From Chryseobacterium herbae (GTDB lineage Bacteria > Bacteroidota > Bacteroidia > Flavobacteriales > Weeksellaceae), in the NCBI RefSeq assembly GCF_025154075.1, contig NZ_JAOAMU010000003.1:62001-126000 (forward strand): a DNA stretch of 64,000 nucleotides, given 5' to 3'. Numbering within the stretch: position 1 is the first letter of the stretch; every line of letters starts with the position of its first letter. Of this stretch, positions 15,432 through 24,687 are shown in pieces. A program made the position numbers and the translations under genes. The notes beneath the pieces are model-generated. The model did not search any database and had not been told where the DNA came from. It worked only from the letters and a program-made list of their open reading frames with translations.

Positions 15432-18293
15432 TTATTCAATGTTTTTAACTAAAATCCATCCTGTGTAATGAATCGGGGTTTTGTCTTTGTTTGATTCATT
15501 CCAGTTGATATGATACCAATAGGTTCCTGTTAAAAGTTTTTTGTCATAATGTTTTCCGTCCCATTTATAATTATTGAATTTGTTTCCGGTGAATATCATG
15601 TTCCCGTATCGGTCATAAATTACAAAAGTCAGGTTTTCTTTATAAGCCAGCTCGCTGTAGTCGATAAAGTCATTTTTATTATCGCCGTTAGGAGTAATTG
15701 CATTGATCAGGTTAGGAATAGTTACTTCCACTGTTGTAGGATCACAATTGTACGTGTCTTTTACAAAGAATATATGCTGACCTCTTGTAAGTCCTGTAAA
15801 TACGTTAGAATCCTGCCAGTTTGCCGGAGTATCCACAGCATATTTGTAAGGGGCTTTTCCTCCGTTTACAATAACTGTTGCTGTTGTATTTGAAATTTCA
15901 ATCTTAGTGATTACCGGATCTTCAGCTTTTCTTACTCTTACTACTTGCTTCAGTAAACATCCGTTTTTACCAAGGATTACAGAATATTCTCCAATACCTA
16001 CATTCAGGATAGAAGCTGTAGTGGCTCCCGTGCTCCATAGATAAGAATCATATCCAGGTCCTGCATTAAGATTTGTTTTGCTGTCTACACAGATAAACTG
16101 ATCCACAAGAATTGGTGATTTTTTAATTGGCAGAGCAATCAGTTCAATTTTTGCATTCGCTGTACATCCTTCGGCTGTCGTTACTTTTACATAGACGAAC
16201 CCTCCTGCAGACGGATAATTTTCCGGAGTAGTGATTTCATTGGTTCCTGCATTAAGATCAGCCAGTGTAGGATAGTATTTTTTTATCACTAAATTATAAT
16301 CTGTAACGCTAGCTTTAGTAAGATCAAAATAAGCATATGGATCTACATCATACTGACACGCCTTGATAGAAGCGTCTCTTACTACGAAAGGGACTACAGT
16401 AAGATTTAATGTGATTTGCTCACAATCGATAAACTCAGCAGCATTACCACAGAATTTATAAACAATCTGATCTGCCCCAAGGTAGTTGGTTGTAGGCGTA
16501 TAAGTAATCGTTCCGTTTGGATTAACTACCGCTGTACCGTGTGATGGTGGAGTGATGATTACCAGTGTTCCCGGTACTACGGTCTGCGTTGAAGACGTAA
16601 ATGTAGCCGTAATCACTTTAGTAGAACATGCATTGAGTGTCTGAGTGGTAAGTTTCAGACAAGTAAATACTTTATAAATTGGCGTCGTAACCGGTGGACA
16701 TGTACCCATAGTTACTTTTACCGTATAGTTTCCTGAAGTTGTTGGTGAAAATGTATTGGCAGTCGCTCCTGCAATAGCAGTTCCGTTTACAAACCACTGA
16801 TAGGTTTCATAACCGTCATCCACTTCCAGTACGATACCTGGCGCACATTCACCCGTTTTCTTTGCAATGACCGGAATGGAAGAGAAACCTGCAAAATATC
16901 CACCGTATCCTACAGCTCCACTTCCTGCAGAAATACCTGCAGTAACAGCTTTTGAGGAAACAACCGTAACATTTCCTGTCACATTGGGAACAGTATAAGA
17001 TACCCATGCTGTAGTTCCTTGTACAGGGAAAGGTCCTTGTACCGTTGCTGGCGGCGCTCCATTTACGGTAACGTTCACCACGGCTCCGGTTTCAGTAAGA
17101 ATATTTAATTTGATGGTTTTTGGACCACTGGAAAAACTTTCAGGAAGCTCACTGATCAATCCTATTTCGTCGATTTTTCTTGGCAGGAAACAGTTCAAAG
17201 GCGGGATATAGTTGAATCCTTCTGTCGCCGTACTGTTGGGAAGACCAGCCAGAAGCTGATACACGTATGCATTTTTAGAAGTTTTGATATGCATATTGAA
17301 GTGAGAGTTTCCCTGATCAATATATGGGAATACGTAAGTACTGTTTGGTCCTTCACCTACTCTCATCCATTGCCCTTCATTCAGGGTTTGGATAGGAGCG
17401 GTAGATCCGTTAAGATAAACTTCCGTATTATTTTCAGTTGCGATAATCAATGCATCTTCGTCTCCGTCATTGTTGTCTCCGTTTCCTTTTACAAGAACGA
17501 ATTCATTTCCTAATCTGTCTGTAGGAACAGACTGGTCCATTACAATATCAGACCCCGAAGATCCTGCAGCAGGAGGAAGGGCAAACTGTCCGTTAAAGTT
17601 ACCGTTTGTAACAGATATCGGTTTATTGGCTTCTATTTTTGCGCCAATAAAACCTGTGGCATTGGTTCCGGTATTGTCCCTGCCCTCAATGATATAAGCT
17701 TGCCCTTTATTAAGGGTAAATGTCATAGTTGGATTAGTAGTTCCTGTACTCCCGTTTGTAAACTGCAGTCCCGGGCTATATCCTGAAACGGTAACCGTTG
17801 TATTGTCTTCAGTAGCTAAAACTCCGGCTGTAAAATTCGTATAGGTGATAGACTGACCGGTCATTGGGGTAGAAGCGGCATAGAATTTTTTTCCAATTCC
17901 TGCTTTCCCTTTTGAGGTTAATATTTCCCCGTGACTGCTAACACTAAATCTGAAGTTAACGTAGTACGGTTTTGTTCCTTTAGTGTAAATTCCTTTACCA
18001 ATAGGTGTAAACATGTCAGCTGGAGTCATTGTGATCATCGTAGCTGTTGTAATGTCGTACGTTTTAGGATCTCCCTTCATGATCGTTACTGTTCCAAGCA
18101 GTACGCCATTGCTGTATATCTCTACAGGAAACGGTGTCACTGAATCTGTAGAAAAATATAAAGCCTGTTTGGGACTTAATAGAGCAGCCGGTTTTGCTGC
18201 CATAGGAGCAAACCAGTGTTCCGTATCCCTTTGTGCAAAGAGAGTGTTAACTGATAAAAGAAGTAATACTAAGCTGAGTAGAAATCTTTTCAT
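15432..18293 (-). CDS. T9SS type B cargo with IgGFc-binding-like region (copy 3, short form)
   Basis: 953 residues with the same architecture as copy 2. Signal peptide ends at NTLFAQ. The IgGFc-binding-like half contains RDTEHWFAPMAAKPA, LATEDNTTVTVSGYSPG, LNKGQAYIIEG, KPISVTNGNFNGQFALPP, VMDQSVPTDRLGNEF and YVYQLLAGLPNS. An Ig-like segment (YQWFVNGTAIAGA), a Big-like segment (FTSSTQTVVPGTLVIITPP) and a WSTGATTASI repeat follow. The sorting domain begins near residue 855 (NAITPNGDNKNDFIDYSEL) and ends GTYWYHINWNES to GWILVKNIE. The leader and terminator are also shared with copy 2, so these two are the most recent duplicates of the set. Confidence 0.88.
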   Translation of the reverse strand: MKRFLLSLVLLLLSVNTLFAQRDTEHWFAPMAAKPAALLSPKQALYFSTDSVTPFPVEIYSNGVLLGTVTIMKGDPKTYDITTATMITMTPADMFTPIGKGIYTKGTKPYYVNFRFSVSSHGEILTSKGKAGIGKKFYAASTPMTGQSITYTNFTAGVLATEDNTTVTVSGYSPGLQFTNGSTGTTNPTMTFTLNKGQAYIIEGRDNTGTNATGFIGAKIEANKPISVTNGNFNGQFALPPAAGSSGSDIVMDQSVPTDRLGNEFVLVKGNGDNNDGDEDALIIATENNTEVYLNGSTAPIQTLNEGQWMRVGEGPNSTYVFPYIDQGNSHFNMHIKTSKNAYVYQLLAGLPNSTATEGFNYIPPLNCFLPRKIDEIGLISELPESFSSGPKTIKLNILTETGAVVNVTVNGAPPATVQGPFPVQGTTAWVSYTVPNVTGNVTVVSSKAVTAGISAGSGAVGYGGYFAGFSSIPVIAKKTGECAPGIVLEVDDGYETYQWFVNGTAIAGATANTFSPTTSGNYTVKVTMGTCPPVTTPIYKVFTCLKLTTQTLNACSTKVITATFTSSTQTVVPGTLVIITPPSHGTAVVNPNGTITYTPTTNYLGADQIVYKFCGNAAEFIDCEQITLNLTVVPFVVRDASIKACQYDVDPYAYFDLTKASVTDYNLVIKKYYPTLADLNAGTNEITTPENYPSAGGFVYVKVTTAEGCTANAKIELIALPIKKSPILVDQFICVDSKTNLNAGPGYDSYLWSTGATTASILNVGIGEYSVILGKNGCLLKQVVRVRKAEDPVITKIEISNTTATVIVNGGKAPYKYAVDTPANWQDSNVFTGLTRGQHIFFVKDTYNCDPTTVEVTIPNLINAITPNGDNKNDFIDYSELAYKENLTFVIYDRYGNMIFTGNKFNNYKWDGKHYDKKLLTGTYWYHINWNESNKDKTPIHYTGWILVKNIE

Positions 18294-18315
18294 GTGTGTG
18301 GAATTAGGATTTCTA

Positions 18316-18323
18316 CAAATTTA
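18316..18323 (-). promoter_or_regulatory. -7 element of T9SS copy 3
   Basis: TAAATTTG on the minus strand, 23 bases before the ATG at 18293. It lies in the 77-base gap after copy 4, which has no terminator, so copies 4 and 3 may be partly co-transcribed. Confidence 0.5.
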
Positions 18324-18370
18324 AAATAATATTTGAAATAGTATTAAATAAATATAACAAAAGTTAAAAA

Positions 18371-21300
18371 TTAATCACGATTTTTAATTAAAAGCCATCC
18401 GGAATACGAAACTGGCAATTTTGTATCAGGCTCTGTCCAAGTGATCACATACCAGTAGGTTCCTGTAGGGAGATTTCTTCCGTTGACCTTTCCATCCCAT
18501 ATATAATTCTTGTCGGATGATTTGTAAACCGGTGCTCCATAGCGGTCAGCCACTTCAATACTTACATTCTGCTTGATCCTTAAATCTGAATAATTAAGAA
18601 CATCATTAAGCCCGTCGCCGTTCGGTGTGATGGCATTCACAAGATTCAATACCAGGAATTCTTTAGTCACAGGAAGACATCCGTCTGAGCCCAGAACAAA
18701 TACTTTGTGTATTCCTCTTGAAAGGCCCATAAAAACATTGGAAGTCTGATAATTCATTCCATCCAGGGAATATTGATAAGGAGGAGTTCCGCCTGTTAAA
18801 TAAACCGTGGCATTGGAACCGGAAACATCTACTCTCGTAATTGTAGGTGCCTGTGCGGTTGTTACACTTACACTCTGACGGTATACACATCCGTTGAAGC
18901 CTAAATCTACATAATAGTTTCCTACACCCACTGTAATACTCTGCGTTGTTGCTCCGTTGCTCCACAAATAGGAAGAGAATCCCGGTCCTGCATCCAATAC
19001 GACTTTTTCATCTGAACAGACTACCTGGTTTTGAAGTCTTGTTGATTTTTTAGGCGTTTTTAAAGTCAGTTTCAGAATTCCTGTATTGGGACATCCTGTA
19101 CTGCTCTGGAATCTTACATAATACGTATGAACCGAAGTTATATTCTGAGTTGGTGAAATAGCATTGATTCCCGCCTGAGCATCAGCCAGTGAAGTATGGA
19201 ATGAAAGAATTACCGTAGGATCCGTGGTAAATAAATTTTTATAATCGTTAAGATTGGCCGATTCGGAACCACCGAGGTCATTATCGCAGACATCCGCTGA
19301 AACTGAATTCGTAATCAGAGTGATTTTAGCTCCGATCTTAAAATTGATCTGTCCAAAAACCGGAGGACAGTCGCCTGTGTTGGCTGAAACCCTTACGTAA
19401 ACCGTTGTATTGGCGGTATAAGTCCAGTTGGCCGGAAGCGTATTGTTATTTCCTGCCGTAGCATCTGCCTGAACAAGATAGTACTGAACAGTGAAAGTAG
19501 CAGAATTGGTAACGATTTGTGGGGTTACCGTAGCAAAATTTACGCTTATAATTCCGTCGAAATTATCATCACAGAAGCTTGCATTAAAATTGCTGGTATT
19601 CACGTTGGGTGAAGCATTCAGGGATAAGGTGATTTGCGCAGGTTTAGAACATCCGAATGAGGAAGTCACATTAGCATAAATGGTTCCCGCAGGTCCTGAA
19701 TACGTGGCAAGACTGGTAATTTGTCCCGTTAAATTAGCGTTGGTATAATATGTGGCCGTTGTACCTGTATCCGGACTTAAAACAGCTGTTGTAAGATCAA
19801 AAGTTCCGTTTCCATTGTTATTGGCGCAGGAAGACAAAGCCGCATTCTGAGTCTGGAGCACATCAATATTCATCACGATTTTAAAATATTCAAAATCTGC
19901 TGGGTTTCCGTTTCCGTCAATATAATAAATGAAAGAATCTGTAGCATCTGCTGTAAGTCCTGCATTGGGTGTATAAGTGATCTGTCCTGTCGTAGCATTT
20001 ACCGTGGCCGTACCATTGGTTGGCGGAGAAATAATGCTTGTATGTGAAGGAACGATGGCCTGTGTAGAAGTGGTGAAAACCGGTGTAATCACTTTGGTAT
20101 TACAGGATCCGATATTATAAGTTGTTGTGGATATCGGTGGGCATAATGTATATTCGTACTCAGAAGTAAGCCTCGATTCACAGTTGTTTTTGGTGATAAA
20201 ACAAGTATAAGCTCCCGCTCCGTACAATTCAGGATTGATAAAATAAGAAGTTGCTCCGGGAATTAAAATACCATTGAAATACCATTGGTACGCATCATAA
20301 CTGTTATCCACCTCAAGGCGGATCCCTGCATAGCAATCTCCTGTTTTTGTAATCGCAGGAACTGAGGAGAATCCCGCGAAATATCCTCCGTACCCCACAG
20401 CGCCGCTCCCTGCCGCAATTCCTGCAGTGACAGGTTTTGTAGAGTTGATGGTGACATTTCCTGAAACATTCATGATAGAATAAGTAACCCATCCCGGATT
20501 TCCAGTAACCGGATATGGGCCTGTAGCTGCGGCAACAGGATTTCCGTTCAGCGTTACAGCTGCACCTGCCTGCGTGATGATATTAAGTTTTGTATCGTAA
20601 TAAGTTCCCCCAATTCTATTGATAAAGCCTATTTCATTGATCTCTTTAGGTAAGAAGCAGCTTAACGGCGGAATGAAATTCATACCTCCGGTCTGATACA
20701 CCGTACTTCCGGAAGCTCCGGCCAGAAGCTGATAGACGTAAACATTTTTGCTCGCGGAAATATTCATATTATAATGTCCGTTACCCTGATTGAGATAACT
20801 GGTCCCTTCAATCATATAATATGCTCCGGCATTAAGGTTGACACCGGGCACAGGATTTCCGTTGACGATAAGAGTAGTGTTATTTTCTGTAGCAATGATT
20901 AAGGCTTTTTCCATCCCTACGCTAGCAGGTCCGTTTCCTTTGACCATTACAAAATCTTTCCCTAATCGATCCACAGGAACTGCCTGATCCATCAGAATGT
21001 CTACGTTGCTGTTGTTCTGAGTGGTATAAAGACCATTGAAGTTTCCGTTTGTTACCGATACAGGTTTGTTGGCAACAAGTTTTGCCCCTAATAATCCTTT
21101 TCTGTTACTCGCTCCGCCCATATCGCTGATGACGTCAATGATATAGGATTTTCCTTTGTTGATCGTAAATGTTCTGGTGGGCATTACGCTGCCGTCAGAG
21201 AAAACAACATCAGAATTATAACCGGATAAGGTTACTGTGGTATTATCTTCTGTAGCGGTTACTCCCAGAGTGGAGTTTACATAATCTTTGGGAGTGGTAG

Positions 21301-21721
21301 TAGGTGCTGTTCCTATGAAAAAAGTTTTCCCGATACCTGCCAATCCTTTAGACGTAATGATTTCAGCCTGGCTGGGAACCGAAAACCTGAAGTTGGCAAA
21401 GAACTTCTTACTTCCCTTTGCATGCAGCCCCATGGAATTCTGGGTAAACAGATTGTTGGGAGTGGAAGCAATCATATAGTTGCTGGGAACAGCCAACTGT
21501 ACGGGGTTTCCTTTACTTACCTGTACGGTAGAGAATACAACATTATTATTGGAAACCTGCACGGAGAACGGGACCGTTTCATTGGTTGACAGGTATAAAT
21601 AACATTGAGGTGCTCCCTGAAGAGAGCTTGCAGACATGGGAGCAAACCAGTGCTCGGTATCCAACTGTGCATTAAGGATTAAACAAAGAAAAGTACAAAT
21701 AGCTAGTAGAAATTTTTTCAT
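18371..21721 (-). CDS. T9SS type B cargo with IgGFc-binding-like region (copy 4, long form)
   Basis: 1116 residues, long form like copy 1. Signal peptide MKKFLLAICTFLCLILNAQ. IgGFc-binding-like region about 20-465 (DTEHWFAPMSASSLQ, TATEDNTTVTLSGYNSD, INKGKSYIIDVIS, KPVSVTNGNFNGLY, MDQAVPVDRLGKDF, CFLPKEINEIG). Then an Ig-like segment (YQWYFNGILIPGA), a Big-like segment, and an insert with FCDDNFDGIISVNF and VCDNDLGGSESANL motifs, as in copy 1, possibly calcium-binding. A WSNGATTQSI repeat precedes the sorting domain from about residue 1025 (NAITPNGDGLNDVLNYS). It is first in the tandem array, directly downstream of tsf in the reading direction, with its own -7 element. No terminator is visible after its stop. 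Confidence 0.88.
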   Translation of the reverse strand: MKKFLLAICTFLCLILNAQLDTEHWFAPMSASSLQGAPQCYLYLSTNETVPFSVQVSNNNVVFSTVQVSKGNPVQLAVPSNYMIASTPNNLFTQNSMGLHAKGSKKFFANFRFSVPSQAEIITSKGLAGIGKTFFIGTAPTTTPKDYVNSTLGVTATEDNTTVTLSGYNSDVVFSDGSVMPTRTFTINKGKSYIIDVISDMGGASNRKGLLGAKLVANKPVSVTNGNFNGLYTTQNNSNVDILMDQAVPVDRLGKDFVMVKGNGPASVGMEKALIIATENNTTLIVNGNPVPGVNLNAGAYYMIEGTSYLNQGNGHYNMNISASKNVYVYQLLAGASGSTVYQTGGMNFIPPLSCFLPKEINEIGFINRIGGTYYDTKLNIITQAGAAVTLNGNPVAAATGPYPVTGNPGWVTYSIMNVSGNVTINSTKPVTAGIAAGSGAVGYGGYFAGFSSVPAITKTGDCYAGIRLEVDNSYDAYQWYFNGILIPGATSYFINPELYGAGAYTCFITKNNCESRLTSEYEYTLCPPISTTTYNIGSCNTKVITPVFTTSTQAIVPSHTSIISPPTNGTATVNATTGQITYTPNAGLTADATDSFIYYIDGNGNPADFEYFKIVMNIDVLQTQNAALSSCANNNGNGTFDLTTAVLSPDTGTTATYYTNANLTGQITSLATYSGPAGTIYANVTSSFGCSKPAQITLSLNASPNVNTSNFNASFCDDNFDGIISVNFATVTPQIVTNSATFTVQYYLVQADATAGNNNTLPANWTYTANTTVYVRVSANTGDCPPVFGQINFKIGAKITLITNSVSADVCDNDLGGSESANLNDYKNLFTTDPTVILSFHTSLADAQAGINAISPTQNITSVHTYYVRFQSSTGCPNTGILKLTLKTPKKSTRLQNQVVCSDEKVVLDAGPGFSSYLWSNGATTQSITVGVGNYYVDLGFNGCVYRQSVSVTTAQAPTITRVDVSGSNATVYLTGGTPPYQYSLDGMNYQTSNVFMGLSRGIHKVFVLGSDGCLPVTKEFLVLNLVNAITPNGDGLNDVLNYSDLRIKQNVSIEVADRYGAPVYKSSDKNYIWDGKVNGRNLPTGTYWYVITWTEPDTKLPVSYSGWLLIKNRD

Positions 21722-21740
21722 GCTTTATTATAAGGGGCAG

Positions 21741-21748
21741 CAAATTTA
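21741..21748 (-). promoter_or_regulatory. -7 element of T9SS copy 4
   Basis: TAAATTTG on the minus strand, 20 bases before the ATG at 21721. It is downstream of the tsf terminator, so the array is transcribed separately from tsf. Confidence 0.55.
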
Positions 21749-21867
21749 AACATTAATAATTTATTTCTAGCTTAAAATATTTCACAAATAGGCACTTACG
21801 GTTAAGTTGTTGAAGATTTAAGATTAGCTTCATATTAGGTTAACAGCGGCGCATGATTCCATAAAAA

Positions 21868-21892
21868 ATCCCGGTGAAATATTCACCGGGAT
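21868..21892 (-). terminator. Terminator after tsf
   Basis: A perfect 11-bp stem, ATCCCGGTGAA with TTCACCGGGAT, and a 3-base loop, 23 bases past the tsf stop. In the minus-strand reading it is followed by a T run. Strong. Confidence 0.92.
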
Positions 21893-21914
21893 CCGTATTT
21901 TTCTTTGAAAGAGA

Positions 21915-22742
21915 TTAAGCCAGGCTAATTCTTACAAATCCTGTTACTTTAAGGTCTCCGTTTACAGATTTTACATAGTCAGCTACAGAAACACTTCCGT
22001 CTTTAATGAAAGACTGGTGTACCAATGTGTTGTCTTTGTAGAACTTCTGCATTTTACCTTTAAGGATGTTTTCAATAATGTTTTCAGGCTTACCTTCTTT
22101 GATAAGAAGTTCTCTTTCGATCTCTAATTCTTTATCGATGGTTTCCTGAGAAACTCTGGTTTCGTCCAAAGCGATAGGATTCATTGCAGCAACCTGCATA
22201 GAAACAGATTTAGCAGCTTCGTCAGCTCCATCTACTTTAGCAGAAAGTGAAGTGATCGCAGCGATTTTGTTTCCAGCGTGGATGTAAGCTCCAAGGAATG
22301 GTCCTTCGATTCTTTCGAATGCACCGATCTCGATTTTCTCACCGATAACTCCTGTTTGCTCGATTAGTTTTTCAGCAACAGTCATTCCGTGGAAATCTGT
22401 AGCTAAAAGCTCTTCTTTAGTAGCCGCGAAAATAGCCATTTCAGCTAATTCGTAAGCAAGCACGATGAAAGCTTCGTTTTTTGCAACGAAGTCAGTTTCG
22501 CAGTTTAGAGAGATTACAACACCTAAAGTGTTATCCTCGTTTACTCTAGCGATTACCGCACCTTCAGAAGATTCTCTGTCAGCTCTGTTTGCAGCTACTT
22601 TCTGTCCTTTTTTTCTAAGGATATCTACTGCTTTTTCGAAGTCTCCTTCTGCTTCAACTAGAGCTTTCTTGCAGTCCATCATACCTGCACCTGTTTGGTT
22701 TCTTAATTTCGCTACGTCTGCAGCAACTGGTGTATAAGACAT
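21915..22742 (-). CDS. tsf: Elongation factor Ts
   Basis: Guanine-nucleotide exchange factor for EF-Tu in the cytoplasm. 275 residues. The N-terminal UBA-like domain (residues about 1-55) has the signature LRNQTGAGMMDCKKAL and AVDILRKKGQKVAANRADRESSEG. The core has VVISLNCETDFVAKNEAF, the segment that inserts into EF-Tu, and a C-terminal KFYKDNTLVHQSFIKD. It is monocistronic with its own promoter and terminator. In most bacteria it follows rpsB; here it is 19.7 kb away on the opposite strand, which is the main evidence for an inversion in this window. Confidence 0.97.
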   Translation of the reverse strand: MSYTPVAADVAKLRNQTGAGMMDCKKALVEAEGDFEKAVDILRKKGQKVAANRADRESSEGAVIARVNEDNTLGVVISLNCETDFVAKNEAFIVLAYELAEMAIFAATKEELLATDFHGMTVAEKLIEQTGVIGEKIEIGAFERIEGPFLGAYIHAGNKIAAITSLSAKVDGADEAAKSVSMQVAAMNPIALDETRVSQETIDKELEIERELLIKEGKPENIIENILKGKMQKFYKDNTLVHQSFIKDGSVSVADYVKSVNGDLKVTGFVRISLA

Positions 22743-22803
22743 AATATCTATTATTTTTTTATTTAAGATTAGTATTAATTTTTAGCTTAATTTTAGAGCA
22801 GGG

Positions 22804-22811
22804 CAAAGATA
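22804..22811 (-). promoter_or_regulatory. tsf -7 element
   Basis: TATCTTTG on the minus strand, 62 bases upstream of the tsf ATG. A T-run (TTTTTT) lies about 19 bases further up where TTTG would be expected. It gives tsf a promoter independent of rpsB. Confidence 0.55.
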
Positions 22812-22886
22812 ATGATTTTAATGATAAACTAAAAAATGACTTTTCACGTTATTGATATATTTAATACTATTTTAAAGACTTGATTA

Positions 22887-23618
22887 ATGAAAAAAATCTT
22901 TCTACTCCTATTTCTCTGCATTTTTGCATTAGGTTTTTCCCAAAAAAAGAAAAAATCGAAATCCAAAGCTGTTGTAGAAAAAGAAACAGTGATCATCTAT
23001 ACAGAGCAGGATGCGGAGGCTTCAAAAGAGGCGAGAGTGATCGCAGGTTTCCTGAAACAAAACCCGGGACATGCCAAATCAGATTACTTTAAAAGAAAAC
23101 TGATCGATATGATCATGGCAGATAATTCTCCTGAAGCTAAACCTACCATTAAACCAATCAGCAAAGAGAAAATTGAAAAAATAGTTAAGAATAACGAACT
23201 GAACAGCGGAAAAACGATAGCAACCAATACAGCTGCCCCTACAACTACGGCCACAAAGCCGGAAAGAACGGTCAATTATGCTTCTGTAGGATCTGCGAAA
23301 AGTGCCGGAAAAACAAGCAGCAAAGCGGAACCCAGTGAGGAGCACAAAAGAACGGCTGCCATGCTTACCCATCTTTTTAATAATGATATTAATAAAAATG
23401 ATGCTTACATCAATATCAAAAATAGATCAAGCTGCAATCTGATTGTGAAAATAAGCGGAAAAAAATATTATAATCTAACGGTTCCTGCCAAAGGAGAGAA
23501 TTTCATCCTGATCGATAAAGGAGAATATGTGCTGACGACCATGGTGTGTGATGCTAAATATTCTTCTCTGAAAAAGATTGATAAAGATATTGAGATCGCA
23601 CTCAATGTATCTGAATGA
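22887..23618 (+). CDS. Secreted protein of the four-copy CN/VC family
   Basis: 243 residues with a signal peptide (MKKIFLLLFLCIFALGFSQ) followed by a Lys-rich stretch. The middle is a Thr/Ala/Lys-rich linker. The C-terminal domain (about 140-243) has NRSSCNLIVKISG, YNLTVPAKGENFILIDKG and MVCDAKYSSLKKI, so it belongs with the proteins at 4915, 5354 and 6843. Its N-terminal region FLKQNPGHAKSDYFKRKL is a diverged version of the AHPxDP motif. It stands alone on the + strand, just outside the suspected inversion breakpoint, while the other three are inside it. Function is unknown. Confidence 0.8.
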   Translation: MKKIFLLLFLCIFALGFSQKKKKSKSKAVVEKETVIIYTEQDAEASKEARVIAGFLKQNPGHAKSDYFKRKLIDMIMADNSPEAKPTIKPISKEKIEKIVKNNELNSGKTIATNTAAPTTTATKPERTVNYASVGSAKSAGKTSSKAEPSEEHKRTAAMLTHLFNNDINKNDAYINIKNRSSCNLIVKISGKKYYNLTVPAKGENFILIDKGEYVLTTMVCDAKYSSLKKIDKDIEIALNVSE

Positions 23619-23643
23619 TACCCATAAGAAGAAAACTATAAGC

Positions 23644-23677
23644 AAAAACGGTTAAGAAATATTTCTTAACCGTTTTT
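23644..23677. terminator. Bidirectional terminator between convergent genes
   Basis: A 34-base perfect palindrome whose arms read AAAAACGGTTAAGAAAT and its complement. It lies between the + strand family gene ending at 23618 and accA ending at 23683, so it serves both. Confidence 0.92.
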
Positions 23678-23682
23678 ATTTT

Positions 23683-24639
23683 TTATCCTTTAAACTGTCC
23701 CATCGCAATGAATTTCTCCTGCCTTTGGGTTTCAAGTTCCTGTCCTGAGAATTTTGAAAAAGCTTTGATATTCTGTAAAATTGAATTTTTCAGATTCAGA
23801 TACGCTATTTCCGGATCGTATTGAGCGCCTCCAAGAGGTTCTTCAATAATACCGTCTATGAATTTTTCTCTTAAAGCATCTTTCGGGGTAAGGTTCAATG
23901 CATTGGCTGCATCTTCCTTGTGGTCCCAGTTTCTCCATAAGATAGAAGAACAGCTTTCAGGGGCAATTACGGTGTACCATGTGTTTTCAAGCATGTATAC
24001 TTTGTTTCCTACACCTATTCCTAAAGCTCCACCACTTGCTCCTTCACCAATGATATAGGTGAAAATAGGAGTTTTAAGCTGAACCATTTCAAAAATGTTT
24101 CTGGCGATAGCTTCACCCTGTCCTCTTTCTTCAGCTTCCAGTCCAGGATAAGCTCCCGGTGTGTCTACTAAAGTTACTACAGGAATGTTGAATTTCTCAG
24201 CAAGCTTCATCAGTCGCAAAGCTTTTCTGTATCCTTCAGGATTCGGCATTCCGAATCTTCTGTACTGTCTTTCTTTGGTCGTTCTCCCTTTCTGGGTTCC
24301 GATGATCATTACTCTCTGACCATCCAATGTAGCTAAACCACCGATCATGGCAGGGTCATCTGCGAAATTTCTGTCTCCGTGAAGTTCCAGAAAACTTCCT
24401 TTATCTACCATTCCGTTGATATAGTCGATTGTATAAGGACGATCCGGATGGCGGGATAGTTGTACTCTCTGCCAAGGAGTGAGGTTGTGGTAGATTTCTT
24501 TTTTCTTTTCCAAAATCTTATCCTCAATCTGGCTGCATGCTAATTTTACATCAACACCACTTTCTTCTCCTACTAAAGAACAAGTCTGAAGTTGATCCAT
24601 TAGATCTTTTATAGGAAGTTCGAAACTTAAATATTCCAT
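23683..24639 (-). CDS. accA: Acetyl-CoA carboxylase carboxyltransferase subunit alpha
   Basis: Half of the carboxyltransferase that moves CO2 from biotin to acetyl-CoA, the first step of fatty acid synthesis. 318 residues, normal length. Visible signatures: [73 protein letters not shown] and [12 protein letters not shown]. It has its own -7 element in the 48-base gap after gltX. The other subunits accB and accC lie 16 kb away, and accD is not in the window. Confidence 0.97.
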   Translation of the reverse strand: MEYLSFELPIKDLMDQLQTCSLVGEESGVDVKLACSQIEDKILEKKKEIYHNLTPWQRVQLSRHPDRPYTIDYINGMVDKGSFLELHGDRNFADDPAMIGGLATLDGQRVMIIGTQKGRTTKERQYRRFGMPNPEGYRKALRLMKLAEKFNIPVVTLVDTPGAYPGLEAEERGQGEAIARNIFEMVQLKTPIFTYIIGEGASGGALGIGVGNKVYMLENTWYTVIAPESCSSILWRNWDHKEDAANALNLTPKDALREKFIDGIIEEPLGGAQYDPEIAYLNLKNSILQNIKAFSKFSGQELETQRQEKFIAMGQFKG

Positions 24640-24662
24640 TTCTTGAAGTAAATTAAATCTTT

Positions 24663-24670
24663 CAAATTTA
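24663..24670 (-). promoter_or_regulatory. accA -7 element
   Basis: TAAATTTG on the minus strand, 24 bases before the accA ATG and inside the short gltX-accA gap. Read-through from gltX is also possible, since no terminator separates them. Confidence 0.5.
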
Positions 24671-24687
24671 TGAAAAATTATGAAAAA

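Noticed and set aside
8941..21721. Phase-variable recombinase-driven shufflon in the T9SS array
   Set aside because: All four copies are complete, with own promoters and in the same orientation, and no recombinase gene or inverted repeats at their ends are visible.
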